From Ilumatobacteraceae bacterium (GTDB lineage: Bacteria; Actinomycetota; Acidimicrobiia; Acidimicrobiales; Ilumatobacteraceae), in the NCBI GenBank assembly GCA_025358075.1, contig JANYKU010000151.1, forward strand, positions 1-43,378: a stretch of 43,378 nucleotides of DNA. The letters are read 5' to 3'. Of the stretch, positions 1 to 8,825 are shown one piece after another. The position numbers were made by a program, and so were the translations under genes. Below the pieces are notes generated by a model. The model searched no databases and had not been told where the DNA came from. It saw only the letters and a list, made by a program, of their open reading frames with translations. The stretch's first letter is position 1; each line of letters opens with the position of its first letter.

Positions 1-1161
1 TTGAAGGTGATCGTCGTGTTCGTCGTCGGACTCGTCGCCACGATGCTGATGGTCTGGTTCGAACGCAAGGCAATCGCCGGCATGCAGAATCGCATCGGGC
101 CCAACAAGGCCGGCCCGTGGGGCATCCTGCAGACGCTGGCAGACGGCATCAAGCTGTTCTTCAAGGAAGACTTGATCCCTGAGAAGAGCGACCGCTTCGT
201 GTTCAAGCTGGCGCCATACCTGGCGTTCGTGCCGGCCTTTCTGGTGTGGAGCGTCATCCCGCTCGGCGGCGACTTCAGCGGCGGCAAGGACGGCAGTGTC
301 GTGTTGTTCAACCACGTCACGCGCCTTCAGGTGGCCGACCCGCCGATCGGCGTCCTGCTGCTCTTGGCGCTCAGCTCGATCTCGGTCTACGGCATCATGC
401 TCGCTGGATGGGCGAGCGGGTCGAAGTATCCGCTGCTCGGTTCGGTGCGGGCGTCGGCGCAGATGGTCAGCTACGAAGCAGCCCTCGGCCTCAGCCTGGC
501 CGCAGTGATCCTGGTGTCGGGCACGCTGAGCACCAGCGGAATCGTCGCCTTCCAGTCGACCATCGGCAAGTGGCACGTTGTGGGCACTGCGTTCGTCCCG
601 TTCGCCATCTTCATGATCGCCGCGACGGCCGAGCTGAACCGGCCCCCCTTCGACTTGGTCGAGGCCGAACAAGAGCTCGTCGGCGGGTTCAACACCGAAT
701 ACTCCAGCATCCGGTTCGCCTTGTTCTTCCTCGCCGAGTTCATGAACACGGTCACGATGAGCGGAGTGATCGTCACCCTGTTCTTCGGCGGCCCGCAGCC
801 CCTTCGCATCGCGGGCAACAAGAACGTCTTGGAGTTCCTCGGCCCGTTCTCCGGCACGATCTGGTTCTTCCTCAAGCTGCTCGTGTTCCTCTACATCTAT
901 GTGTGGTTCCGGGCGACCCTGCCTCGCCTGCGCTACGACCAGTTGATGAACCTCGGCTGGAAGGTGCTCATCCCCGTTGCGCTCGGTTGGTTCATGCTGT
1001 TGTCACTGCTGCGCATCGGCAGCGATCACGGCTGGACCAGGCTGCACAAGACCACGGTCGGCATCATCTCCCTCGGGGTTCTGGTCATGGCTGCCGGGCT
1101 GCTGAGCCTTGCCACCAAGGTCAGTGCGCGCAACCGTGAACGAGAGGGGGCGATGTTCTGA
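1..1161 (+). CDS. nuoH: NADH-quinone oxidoreductase subunit H (complex I, first operon), 5' partial
   Basis: Membrane subunit of respiratory complex I that forms the quinone channel and joins the peripheral arm to the proton pumps. The reading frame is open from the first base. The residues visible there already lie inside the first membrane helix just before the conserved W-FERK motif, so some 15-40 N-terminal residues are outside the window and the TTG at base 1 is probably not the start. Canonical signatures are intact: [21 protein letters not shown], and the quinone-channel loop with Glu211, Arg214 and [15 protein letters not shown], followed by NTEYSS. The stop overlaps nuoI by one base (TGATG), showing one polycistronic operon. 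The order H-I-J-K-L-M-N implies that nuoA to nuoG lie upstream, outside the window. Confidence 0.95.
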   Translation: MKVIVVFVVGLVATMLMVWFERKAIAGMQNRIGPNKAGPWGILQTLADGIKLFFKEDLIPEKSDRFVFKLAPYLAFVPAFLVWSVIPLGGDFSGGKDGSVVLFNHVTRLQVADPPIGVLLLLALSSISVYGIMLAGWASGSKYPLLGSVRASAQMVSYEAALGLSLAAVILVSGTLSTSGIVAFQSTIGKWHVVGTAFVPFAIFMIAATAELNRPPFDLVEAEQELVGGFNTEYSSIRFALFFLAEFMNTVTMSGVIVTLFFGGPQPLRIAGNKNVLEFLGPFSGTIWFFLKLLVFLYIYVWFRATLPRLRYDQLMNLGWKVLIPVALGWFMLLSLLRIGSDHGWTRLHKTTVGIISLGVLVMAAGLLSLATKVSARNREREGAMF

Positions 1162-1796
1162 TGGGCTATTTCGAGGGGTTCCTGATCACTGTCAAACAGC
1201 ACCGGTTGCTCGGTGGCAAGCGCGTCACGACGTCGTATTCTGGTGGTCGGGTGGCCAAGAAGGGCAACGACACCGAAGGGCGCGACGAGAAGATCGACAA
1301 GCCCGAGCGGTTGCATGGTCGCCACGTCCTCAACCGGTACGAGGACGGCATGGAGAAGTGCATCGGCTGCGAGCTGTGCGCTGGTGTCTGCCCCGCGAAA
1401 TGCATCCACGTGCGCGGCGCCGACAACGACCCGCAAGATCCCACCTCGCCCGGCGAGCGCTATGGGTTCGTCTACGAGATCAACTACCTGCGGTGCATCC
1501 ACTGCGATCTGTGCGTCGAGGCCTGCCCCACCGAGGCGATCACCGAATCGAAGTTGTTCGAGTTCAGTTTCACGAATCGTCGCGACGCGGTCTACACCAA
1601 GGCCGAGCTCGTTGTCGACGACGACGGCAAGCCCCAGCACATGCCGTGGGAAGACTGGCGGCCAGGCGAAGATCAGCACACCAGCGGCTGGATGCGCGCC
1701 ACATCGCCCGGCGGCGACGCCGACTTCGTCGGGCAAGTCGGTTGGAGCAGCGAGCTGGGCTACGGGGTTCGCCCACCCGAGGAAAGCGCTCCGTAG
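1161..1796 (+). CDS. nuoI: NADH-quinone oxidoreductase subunit I (complex I, first operon)
   Basis: Peripheral ferredoxin-like subunit of complex I (211 aa) carrying two 4Fe-4S clusters (N6a and N6b) that pass electrons towards cluster N2. Both cysteine motifs are present: [15 protein letters not shown] around residues 68-82 and [12 protein letters not shown] around residues 113-124. The ATG overlaps the nuoH stop (TGATG), which fixes the start. The C-terminal extension of about 60 residues after the second cluster, rich in Gly, Asp and Trp, is of the type seen in actinobacterial NuoI. It is clearly different in sequence from the second NuoI at 24901-25428. Confidence 0.96.
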   Translation: MGYFEGFLITVKQHRLLGGKRVTTSYSGGRVAKKGNDTEGRDEKIDKPERLHGRHVLNRYEDGMEKCIGCELCAGVCPAKCIHVRGADNDPQDPTSPGERYGFVYEINYLRCIHCDLCVEACPTEAITESKLFEFSFTNRRDAVYTKAELVVDDDGKPQHMPWEDWRPGEDQHTSGWMRATSPGGDADFVGQVGWSSELGYGVRPPEESAP

Positions 1797-2354
1797 ATGC
1801 AGCTGTTCGTCTTCATCTGTGCCGGGCTGATGATCCTCACCGGAGCGATCGGCGTGATCGTCCGTTCGCATCCCGTCCACGCCGCGCTGAGCCTGATCCT
1901 CACGCTGTTCGGCGTGGCCGTCATGTACGTTGCCCAAGAAGCGCAGTTCCTCGCTGCCGTGCAGGTCATCGTCTACGCCGGTGCGATCGTGGTGCTCTTC
2001 CTGTTCGTGATCATGTTGCTCGGCGTCGACACGGCGGAGGACTTGCGCATCGAGCCATTCAAGCTGCAGCGCAAGTTCGCCATGCTGGTCGGCGGTGGCG
2101 TGATCGGGTTGGTCACCATCGCGGCGATCTCGTCGCGTGACAACCTCGCCCTCGTCAAGCCGCTACCCAGCGACGCCGTGGGTTCGGTCGAGATCGCCTC
2201 CCACGACGGCAACATCCGCAGGCTCGCCCGCGACCTGTTCAGCGATCACGTGCTGGCCTTCGAACTCACCTCGGTGCTACTGGTGGTCGCTGTCGTCGGC
2301 ACGGTGCTGCTGGCTCGGCGGGCGCCGAAGAGCCCCTCGGAGACCACGTCGTGA
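1797..2354 (+). CDS. nuoJ: NADH-quinone oxidoreductase subunit J (complex I, first operon)
   Basis: Small membrane subunit of complex I (185 aa). It has the expected hydrophobic helices and the family motif around VIVYAGAIVVLFLFVIMLLG (roughly residues 59-78), where NuoJ helix 3 carries a pi-bulge important for coupling. The ATG directly abuts the nuoI stop codon TAG, so the start is well defined. The stop overlaps the nuoK GTG start by four bases (GTGA). Translational coupling with both neighbours is likely. Confidence 0.95.
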   Translation: MQLFVFICAGLMILTGAIGVIVRSHPVHAALSLILTLFGVAVMYVAQEAQFLAAVQVIVYAGAIVVLFLFVIMLLGVDTAEDLRIEPFKLQRKFAMLVGGGVIGLVTIAAISSRDNLALVKPLPSDAVGSVEIASHDGNIRRLARDLFSDHVLAFELTSVLLVVAVVGTVLLARRAPKSPSETTS

Positions 2355-2674
2355 TCGCGTCCGTCGCCGTCCCCACAACGACCTGGTATCTCGTGCTCGC
2401 CGCGGTGCTGTTCGGAGTTGGCACCGTTGGCGTCCTCGTGCGTCGCAACCCGCTGATCATGCTGATGTGCGTCGAGCTGATGCTCAATGCGGTCAATCTC
2501 ACGTTCGTGGCCCTCGCCAAGAAGCTCGGCGACGACATCGGTGGGCAGACCACCGTGTTCTTCGTACTGGTCGTCGCCGCAGCAGAGGTCGTGGTCGGCC
2601 TCGGAATCATCGTCGCCATACTTCGCCGCAAGCCAAACGCCACAGCCGACGACCTCGCGGAACTGAAGGGCTGA
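2351..2674 (+). CDS. nuoK: NADH-quinone oxidoreductase subunit K (complex I, first operon)
   Basis: Three-helix membrane subunit of complex I (107 aa), part of the proton path between NuoH and the antiporter-like subunits. The two membrane glutamates essential in the family are present: Glu42 in the MCVELMLNAVNL segment and Glu79 in AAAEVVVGLG. The GTG start overlaps the nuoJ stop (GTGA). The protein is a few residues longer at its N terminus than the common 99-102 aa form. The next gene, nuoL, begins three bases after the stop. Confidence 0.95.
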   Translation: MIASVAVPTTTWYLVLAAVLFGVGTVGVLVRRNPLIMLMCVELMLNAVNLTFVALAKKLGDDIGGQTTVFFVLVVAAAEVVVGLGIIVAILRRKPNATADDLAELKG

Positions 2675-2677
2675 CCC

Positions 2678-4564
2678 GTGCTCAACGTCGTGTGGTTGAT
2701 CCCTGCGCTGCCGCTCGCCGGCTTCGCCATCATCCTGGTGTTCGGGCGGCGACTCGGCGATCCCAAGGCCGGTTACTTGGCAACGCTGATGTGCGGCGGG
2801 GCGTTCGTCGTCGCTGTCGGTGCGTTCTTCGATCTGCTCTCCAAGTCGGCCGACCAACGACAGCACATCGTCAAGGTCTTCGCCTGGGTGCCGGTCGGAT
2901 CGCTGAAGGTCGATCTGGCCTTCCTGGCTGATCCGCTGAGCATCACGATGTGCCTCTTCGTCACTGGCATCGGCACGCTGATCCATCTGTACTCGATCGG
3001 GTACATGCACGGCGATCCGCGGTTCTCCAAGTTCTTCCTGTACCTCAACCTGTTCGCCGTCAGCATGTTGGTGCTCGTTTTGGGCGAGAACATGCTCGTC
3101 ACCTTCCTCGGTTGGGAGGGCGTAGGAACCTGCAGCTACCTGCTGATCTCGTTCTGGCACGAGCGCGAGAGCGCTGCCACGGCCGGCAAGAAGGCGTTCG
3201 TCACCAACCGGGTCGGTGACTGGGGGTTCATGCTGGCGATGTTCTTCGCCTTCCAGGCCACCGGCACGTTGAGTTGGGTCGGTGTCAACAGCGCCGCGCA
3301 CACCATGGCGCAAACAACGGCGACCGCCATCGCGCTGTTCGCCTTCATCGGCGCCCGCGGCAAGAGCGCTCAGCTTCCCCTGTACCTGTGGCTGCCAGAT
3401 GCCATGGAAGGCCCGACGCCGGTCTCGGCGTTGATCCACGCCGCCACGATGGTCACCGCCGGCGTGTTCTTGATGTGCCGCATCAGCCCGGTGCTCAACG
3501 TTGCGTCGTCGTACGCGCCAACGCTCATCGCCATCGTCGGTGCCGCGACTGCGCTCTTCGCGGCCACCATCGCCGTCGCCCAGAACGACATGAAGCGGGT
3601 GCTCGCCTACTCGACGATCAGCCAGCTCGGCTACATGTTTCTCGCCGTCGGTTCCGGCGCCTACACCGCGGCGATCTTCCACATGGTCACGCACGCGTTC
3701 TTCAAGGCGCTCCTGTTCTTGGGCTCCGGCGCTGTCATCCACGGCATGCACAACGAGCAAGACATGCGCCGCATGGGTGCGCTCCGCAAGGTGATGCCGA
3801 TCACCGCGGCAACGTTCATCGTCGGCTGGCTGGCCATCGCCGGAGTCCCGCCGTTCGCCGGTTTCTGGAGCAAGGACGACATCCTGCTGGCCGCGTACGA
3901 CAAGAGTCCGGTGCTGTGGGCTGTCGGCCTCGTCACTGCGTTGCTGACCGCGTACTACATGACTCGACAGGTGATCATGGTCTTCTACGGCAAGGCCCGT
4001 TGGCACGATCACCACGAAGAGCAGGGCGCCCATGGCGACTTCGAGCCGCACGAGAGCCCGGCGATCATGCTGCTTCCGCTGGTGGTGCTCGCCGGCCTGT
4101 CGATCGTCGGTGGAGCCATCAACCTTCCCTTCTCGCACACGACCGAGCGGCTGGCGACGTGGCTCGAGCCGGTGCTCGGCACGCACGACAGCACCACGGC
4201 GAAGATCCCGTTGGCAGTGATCGCTACGGCGATCGCACTCATCGGTATCTCGGCTTCGATCATGGTGTACGCCAAGCACAAGCGAGCGCCGATCGAGCCC
4301 GAGGTGCTGGCCCAGGGCTGGTACTACGACGCGGCCGTCAGCAAGTTCATGGGAGGTCCCGGTCGCGAGGCCTTCGAAGGTGTCGCCTGGTATGACGCCA
4401 ACGTCATCGACGGCGCGGTCAACGGCGTCGGCCGGTTGGTCCGCGGAACCGGGCAGCGCATTCGCACGGTGCAGAGCGGCAACGTGCGCAACTATGCAGC
4501 AGCCATCGGGGTCGGCGTCGTGCTGCTGCTCGCCTGGTTCGTCGTCGTGCGGGGGAACCTGTGA
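2678..4564 (+). CDS. nuoL: NADH-quinone oxidoreductase subunit L (complex I, first operon)
   Basis: Distal antiporter-like proton-pumping subunit of complex I (628 aa, normal family length). Key residues are in place: Glu147 in GWEGVGTCSYLL (helix 5) and Lys229 in GKSAQLPLYLWLPDAM (helix 7), followed by the GPTPVSALIHAATMV signature. The C-terminal part contains the long lateral-helix region ending in a final membrane helix. A His-rich loop (HDHHEEQGAHGDFEPHE, near residues 446-462) connects late helices. Start is GTG, three bases after the nuoK stop; the stop overlaps nuoM (GTGA). Confidence 0.96.
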   Translation: MLNVVWLIPALPLAGFAIILVFGRRLGDPKAGYLATLMCGGAFVVAVGAFFDLLSKSADQRQHIVKVFAWVPVGSLKVDLAFLADPLSITMCLFVTGIGTLIHLYSIGYMHGDPRFSKFFLYLNLFAVSMLVLVLGENMLVTFLGWEGVGTCSYLLISFWHERESAATAGKKAFVTNRVGDWGFMLAMFFAFQATGTLSWVGVNSAAHTMAQTTATAIALFAFIGARGKSAQLPLYLWLPDAMEGPTPVSALIHAATMVTAGVFLMCRISPVLNVASSYAPTLIAIVGAATALFAATIAVAQNDMKRVLAYSTISQLGYMFLAVGSGAYTAAIFHMVTHAFFKALLFLGSGAVIHGMHNEQDMRRMGALRKVMPITAATFIVGWLAIAGVPPFAGFWSKDDILLAAYDKSPVLWAVGLVTALLTAYYMTRQVIMVFYGKARWHDHHEEQGAHGDFEPHESPAIMLLPLVVLAGLSIVGGAINLPFSHTTERLATWLEPVLGTHDSTTAKIPLAVIATAIALIGISASIMVYAKHKRAPIEPEVLAQGWYYDAAVSKFMGGPGREAFEGVAWYDANVIDGAVNGVGRLVRGTGQRIRTVQSGNVRNYAAAIGVGVVLLLAWFVVVRGNL

Positions 4565-6075
4565 TCTCGTTCCCGATCCTCACCATGCTCGTGCTGGTGC
4601 CGACCGCCGGCTCGATCCTTGTCGCCGTGTTCTCCAATCGCCGTCCTGAGTTCGTGAAGCTCACGGCCTTGCTCACCAGCGTGCTCACGGGTGGTCTCAG
4701 CGTGTGGGTTCTCGTCGCGTTCGACAAGGCCAACGCCGACTTCCAGTTCGTCACCAAGCACATCTGGATCAAACCGTGGGGCATCTCCTGGCACCTCGGT
4801 GTCGACGGCATCTCGCTCTTCCTCGTCGTGCTCACCGGAGTGATCTTTCCGATCGTCATCGCCGGCACCGACCCTCATCACGACACCAAGCGATACCTGT
4901 CGTGGATGCTGCTGCTCGAAGCCGGGTTGATGGGAAGCTTCCTCAGCCTCGATCTCTTCTTGTTCTTCGTGTTCTTCGAGATCGTGTTGGTGCCGATGTA
5001 CTTCCTCATCGCCGGCTGGGGCTACGAGGGCCGCGTGTATGCGGCGACGAAGTTCTTCTTGTTCACGATGGTGGGCTCGGCGTTCATGTTGGTCGGCATC
5101 ATCGCCACAGCGTTCCTCGCCAAGGGCAATGGGCCGCTCACCTTCGACCTCATCGAGCTCGCCAAGGCCGACTTCGCCGCCTCAACCGGGCGATGGTTGT
5201 TCTTCGCGTTCGCTGTCGCCTTCGCCGTCAAGGTGCCGATCTTCCCGCTGCACACCTGGCTGCCCGACGCGCACACCCAGGCGCCCACCGGCGGCTCGGT
5301 GATCCTCGCCGGCGTGATGCTGAAGCTCGGCACGTATGGCCTGCTGCGCTTCGGCGTGTTCCTGTTTCCCGAGGCGGCGCGTTGGAGCCGCAGTCTGTGG
5401 CTGACCCTCGGCGTGATCGGCATCATCTATGGCGCGATCGCAGCGACGATGCAGAAGGATCTCAAGCGGTTGGTTGCTTATTCGTCAGTCGCCCACCTCG
5501 GCTTCATCGTGCTCGGCATCTTCGCGATGACCAGTCAGTCGATCACCGGCGGCGTGATGCAGAACATCAACCACGGCGTGTCGACCGGAGCCCTGTTCCT
5601 GCTCGTCGGGATGATCTACGAGCGTCGGCACACCCGTCAGATCTCCGAGTTGAAGGGCCTGCAGAAGGTTGCCCCGATCTTCGCGGGAGTGTTCATGGTC
5701 GTGATGCTGTCGTCGATCGGCGTGCCGGGCCTCAACGGATTCGTCGGCGAGTACCTGGTGTTGATCGGTTCGTTCCTCACCGCGAGGTGGTGGGCAGTCG
5801 TAGCCGCCAGCGGCGTCATCCTGGCTGCGCTGTACTTGCTGTGGGCCTATCAACGCGTGTTCCACGGCGAGCCCGACGAGGCCAACAAGGATTTCGGCGA
5901 ATTGAAGCTTCGTGAGGCTGCCGTGATGCTGCCGCTCCTCGGAGTGATCGTGTTCACCGGTCTCTATCCGAAGCCGATGCTCGATCGCATCGAGCCGAGC
6001 GTGAAGAAGCTGATCGAGCACGTCAGTGAGAAGACGTCGTACACCGATCCACAGCCGGTGGGAGTCGCGCCGTGA
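4561..6075 (+). CDS. nuoM: NADH-quinone oxidoreductase subunit M (complex I, first operon)
   Basis: Antiporter-like proton-pumping subunit (504 aa). The helix 5 glutamate is Glu140 in FFEIVLVPMYFLI and the helix 7 lysine is Lys224 in KVPIFPLHTWLPDAHTQAP; both are essential in characterised NuoM proteins. The GTG start overlaps the nuoL stop codon by four bases (GTGA), so the start is unambiguous. The stop overlaps nuoN in the same manner. Confidence 0.96.
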   Translation: MISFPILTMLVLVPTAGSILVAVFSNRRPEFVKLTALLTSVLTGGLSVWVLVAFDKANADFQFVTKHIWIKPWGISWHLGVDGISLFLVVLTGVIFPIVIAGTDPHHDTKRYLSWMLLLEAGLMGSFLSLDLFLFFVFFEIVLVPMYFLIAGWGYEGRVYAATKFFLFTMVGSAFMLVGIIATAFLAKGNGPLTFDLIELAKADFAASTGRWLFFAFAVAFAVKVPIFPLHTWLPDAHTQAPTGGSVILAGVMLKLGTYGLLRFGVFLFPEAARWSRSLWLTLGVIGIIYGAIAATMQKDLKRLVAYSSVAHLGFIVLGIFAMTSQSITGGVMQNINHGVSTGALFLLVGMIYERRHTRQISELKGLQKVAPIFAGVFMVVMLSSIGVPGLNGFVGEYLVLIGSFLTARWWAVVAASGVILAALYLLWAYQRVFHGEPDEANKDFGELKLREAAVMLPLLGVIVFTGLYPKPMLDRIEPSVKKLIEHVSEKTSYTDPQPVGVAP

Positions 6076-7604
6076 TCGCCGCTGACCCCACACTGATCGG
6101 GCCCTCGGTCAATTGGTTCGCGCTCAGCCCGCTGCTGGTCCTGCTCGGCGCGGCCCTCGTGCTGCTCGTCGTCGGGGCGCTCGCGCCGCGGTGGCCTCGG
6201 CACCTGTACGCACTCTTCGCCGCTGCGACCGGGCTGGCGACGATGATCCTCTGCTTCTTCCTGTGGCACGACATCTCGGCTCATGGCATCACCACCCTGG
6301 TCGGCGGCACGCTGCGGTTCGATGACTTCTCGCTCTTCGTCACGATCACCATCTCTGCTTCGATCGTGCTCGTCGCCTTCGTCACCGACGATTACCTGCG
6401 TCGCGAAGATCTCGAGGGCCCCGAGGTGTACGCCTTGTACCTGCTCGCCGCCATCGGCGGCGTGGTGATGGGTTCGGCGAATGACCTGATCGTGTTGTTC
6501 CTCGGATTGGAGATCCTCTCGATCTCGATGTATGTGATGGCGGCGAGCCACCGCAAGCGCATCGAGAGTCAAGAGGCCGGCATCAAGTACTTCATCCTCG
6601 GAGGGTTCTCTTCGGCGTTCTTCCTCTACGGAATCGCGTTGGTGTACGGCACCGCCGGCAGCACCAACTTCACCGAGATCGTCTCGTCGTTCAACACCAC
6701 TGTCCCAGCCGTTCGCCACGACGCGTTCATCCTCGCCGGCGTCGGCATGCTGCTGGTCGGTCTCGGTTTCAAGGTTGCCGCCGTACCGTTCCACTTCTGG
6801 GCACCCGATGTCTACGAGGGCGCACCGACACCCGTGACGTCGTTCATGGCATCGGTTGGCAAGGTGGCCGCATTTGCAGCGATGCTCCGCGTGCTGCTCT
6901 TCGCCCTGCCGCACTGGCGTGACGACTACCGCCCGATCATCTGGGTGCTTGCGGTGTTGACGGTGGTGGTCGGCTCGGTCATGGCGGTCGTGCAGACGAA
7001 CGTCAAGAGGATGCTGGCGTTCTCCTCGATCAGCCACGCCGGCTTCATCCTCATCGGTGTCGAGGCGGCGGCCCATCGCGCCGGCCAGCCCGAGGGCGGC
7101 GACGGTGCGTCTTCAGCGTTGCTGTACGTGCTGTTGTACTCGGTGTTGGTCATCGGCACGTTCTCGGTCGTTGCCATGGTCGGCCGTACCGGCGACAGCG
7201 CAACCGACCTTGCGTCGTTCCGAGGACTTGCCAAATCGCATCCGTTGATCGCTTCGGCCATGACCGTTCTGTTGCTCGCCCAGGCCGGCGTGCCGCTGAC
7301 ATCGGGCTTCGTCGCCAAGTTCGGCGTGATCCAGGCAGCGGTCGAAGAGCACAGCTACGCCATTGCCATCATCGCAATGGTCGCCTCGGTGATCGCTGCC
7401 TTCTTGTACCTGCGCATCATGGTCTCGATGTGGGTCTCCGAGCCCGAGGCCGGCGATGATGCCCGCGAAGCCGTTCGCGTGCCGCTGTGGACAGGTATCG
7501 CCCTGTCGCTCTCGGTCGGGTTCACGCTGTTCGTCGGATTCTTCCCCGGTTGGCTGATCGACGCCGCCAAAGCCGCCACCGTCACTCGCCCCACCCGGCC
7601 CTAA
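6072..7604 (+). CDS. nuoN: NADH-quinone oxidoreductase subunit N (complex I, first operon)
   Basis: Third antiporter-like subunit of complex I (510 aa). Conserved residues are visible: Glu147 in LGLEILSISMYV and Lys234 in FKVAAVPFHFWAPDVYEGAPTPV. The GTG start overlaps nuoM (GTGA). This is the last gene of the first nuo operon: the next gene lies on the opposite strand, and a palindromic element at 7625-7663 separates them. No MidA-like gene follows this copy, unlike the second nuo operon. Confidence 0.96.
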   Translation: MIAADPTLIGPSVNWFALSPLLVLLGAALVLLVVGALAPRWPRHLYALFAAATGLATMILCFFLWHDISAHGITTLVGGTLRFDDFSLFVTITISASIVLVAFVTDDYLRREDLEGPEVYALYLLAAIGGVVMGSANDLIVLFLGLEILSISMYVMAASHRKRIESQEAGIKYFILGGFSSAFFLYGIALVYGTAGSTNFTEIVSSFNTTVPAVRHDAFILAGVGMLLVGLGFKVAAVPFHFWAPDVYEGAPTPVTSFMASVGKVAAFAAMLRVLLFALPHWRDDYRPIIWVLAVLTVVVGSVMAVVQTNVKRMLAFSSISHAGFILIGVEAAAHRAGQPEGGDGASSALLYVLLYSVLVIGTFSVVAMVGRTGDSATDLASFRGLAKSHPLIASAMTVLLLAQAGVPLTSGFVAKFGVIQAAVEEHSYAIAIIAMVASVIAAFLYLRIMVSMWVSEPEAGDDAREAVRVPLWTGIALSLSVGFTLFVGFFPGWLIDAAKAATVTRPTRP

Positions 7605-7622
7605 CGGCTCTCCAACCGTCGC

Positions 7623-7669
7623 ATGGGCGCGATTCCGGCATTCGCAGTTCCGATTCCGCGCCCAAGGAC
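7623..7669. repeat. Palindromic intergenic repeat, copy 1 (possible bidirectional terminator)
   Basis: Imperfect palindrome with outer arms GGGCGCG (7625-7631) and CGCGCCC (7657-7663), lying between the convergent ends of nuoN and the AbiEi/DUF559 gene. Its first 21 bases (7623-7643) are identical to 8695-8715 on the other side of that gene, and the element ends with the same CGCGCCCAAGGA tail. Position suggests a shared terminator. The sequence identity with copy 2 suggests a dispersed REP-like element. Confidence 0.75.
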
Positions 7670-7680
7670 AGTCGGCGGTG

Positions 7681-8607
7681 TCAGGCTGCCCGAGCTCGGA
7701 GGACGACGGCGACGTCAGCGATGGCCTCGGCGAGCCCGTGGGCAACGTCGATGTCGGTGAGCCGGAGGGCACTCCAACCGATGGACACGAGCTTTCGGTC
7801 GCGGTGCTTGTCACGGTGCGATTCCAGAGCACCCGCGTGCCAAGCGGGATGGTCGACCTCCAGCGCCACCCTGTGCCTTGGCCAGGCGAAATCGATGGCG
7901 ATATCGATTCCGTCGGGGAGCCCTATCGGGAACTGAGTGGTCGGGACCGGAAGTCCCTGTCGGGCGATCTCTTCGAGGACCAATGTTTCGAGGCCCGACT
8001 GCATGGCGGTGCGCCATGCCGGCCGGGAGCGAATGACCGCCAACATCGTTGTGCTGCCCGGACGCCTTGGGTGGTACAGGCGAGTCACGGTGTCGGTGAT
8101 CGTTCCGAAGGTGCATCGCCGTTCGTTCAGCAACTGCTCCATCACCGAGGCAGTTGCTGACTCCCCGATCATGCCGGCGCTGTCGAACAGCGTTCGCGGC
8201 GGGCTGGTGAGGCGAATGCCGTCGCTGCGTTGAACGATATCGATGGCGTCGATCTGCCGGCACCGGTGCACCACCACTCCCTCGAGCTCCGGCGAGCGAC
8301 CGTGGTGGATGAGAACGTGGAGACGAGGGTCCGTCATCTTCCGCAAATCCCACTGCTGCCCTGCCGTGGTGAACCCGATGAGTGCCGCCGGGTTTCGACC
8401 GCACGCTGCAGCCATGAGCTGCTCGCGGTTGCACGGCCATTGCGCGCTGCGATAGACGCCGGGCAGCATGACGACGAACTCTTGCCGGTCGACCATGCTG
8501 CGGATGTTGCGGTCGCTACAGCCGAGTTCGACGAGTTTGGATGCGGTGATGATGCCGAGATGCGAAGAAAGCCACGCATCCATTGATCGGCGCCACGGTA
8601 CTGACAT
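7681..8607 (-). CDS. AbiEi-type antitoxin-domain / DUF559 protein, orphan
   Basis: 308 aa. Residues about 9-55 (WLSSHLGIITASKLVELG, then the VMLPGVYRS pattern) match the winged-helix N-terminal domain of AbiEi-type IV antitoxins. The C terminus (about residues 225-300) has the DUF559 pattern: IAIDFAWP, ALEVDHPAWH, RDKHRDRKL and GWSALRLTD, a restriction-endonuclease-like fold related to Vsr nucleases. This two-domain layout is common in actinobacteria, but no function is established. No AbiEii nucleotidyltransferase toxin gene adjoins it, so it is an orphan. The ATG is preceded by a strong minus-strand SD (GGGAGGT at 8617-8611). The gene is bracketed by near-identical palindromic repeats. Confidence 0.8.
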   Translation of the reverse strand: MSVPWRRSMDAWLSSHLGIITASKLVELGCSDRNIRSMVDRQEFVVMLPGVYRSAQWPCNREQLMAAACGRNPAALIGFTTAGQQWDLRKMTDPRLHVLIHHGRSPELEGVVVHRCRQIDAIDIVQRSDGIRLTSPPRTLFDSAGMIGESATASVMEQLLNERRCTFGTITDTVTRLYHPRRPGSTTMLAVIRSRPAWRTAMQSGLETLVLEEIARQGLPVPTTQFPIGLPDGIDIAIDFAWPRHRVALEVDHPAWHAGALESHRDKHRDRKLVSIGWSALRLTDIDVAHGLAEAIADVAVVLRARAA

Positions 8608-8694
8608 ACGACCTCCCTGGAGTTGTACTTGCCGGGGGAAGTCGGTCAGCGCGCACCGTATCGGCGCACGCCTTCGTTCGCGCCAACTGGGTGA

Positions 8695-8742
8695 ATGGGC
8701 GCGATTCCGGCATTCCGAGTACCGAAATCGCGCCCAAGGAAC
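8695..8742. repeat. Palindromic intergenic repeat, copy 2
   Basis: Imperfect inverted repeat with 19-base arms (8697-8715 and 8721-8739, three mismatches) beginning GGGCGCGATT and ending AATCGCGCCC. Bases 8695-8715 are identical to 7623-7643. It lies between the start of the minus-strand AbiEi/DUF559 gene and the end of the PuuD-like gene, so it could also act as the terminator of the ilvA-puuD operon. Confidence 0.75.
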
Positions 8743-8745
8743 TTG

Positions 8746-8805
8746 CTTGGGCGCGCTGTGAGCACTGCCAGAACAAGCACTGTCAGTACCGGAATCGCGC
8801 CCAAG
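8746..8805. repeat. Degenerate third copy of the palindromic repeat
   Basis: Perfect 10-base inverted arms CTTGGGCGCG (8746-8755) and CGCGCCCAAG (8796-8805) enclose 40 bases. The right half (CAGTACCGGAATCGCGCCC) resembles the right half of copy 2. The interior holds two related blocks, GCACTGCC (8762-8769) and GCACTGTC (8777-8784). It lies just downstream of the minus-strand puuD-like stop codon, a terminator position. Confidence 0.6.
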
Positions 8806-8825
8806 GGTGCAGACGCCCCGGCTAG

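Noticed and set aside
2246..4279. A 677-codon open frame antisense to nuoK/nuoL
   Set aside because: It is a Gln/Asp/His/Arg-rich shadow of canonical complex I genes; no start signal or recognisable domain.
7681..8825. A type IV toxin-antitoxin pair (AbiEi with AbiEii)
   Set aside because: Only the AbiEi-like N-terminal domain is present; no nucleotidyltransferase toxin gene lies on either side.
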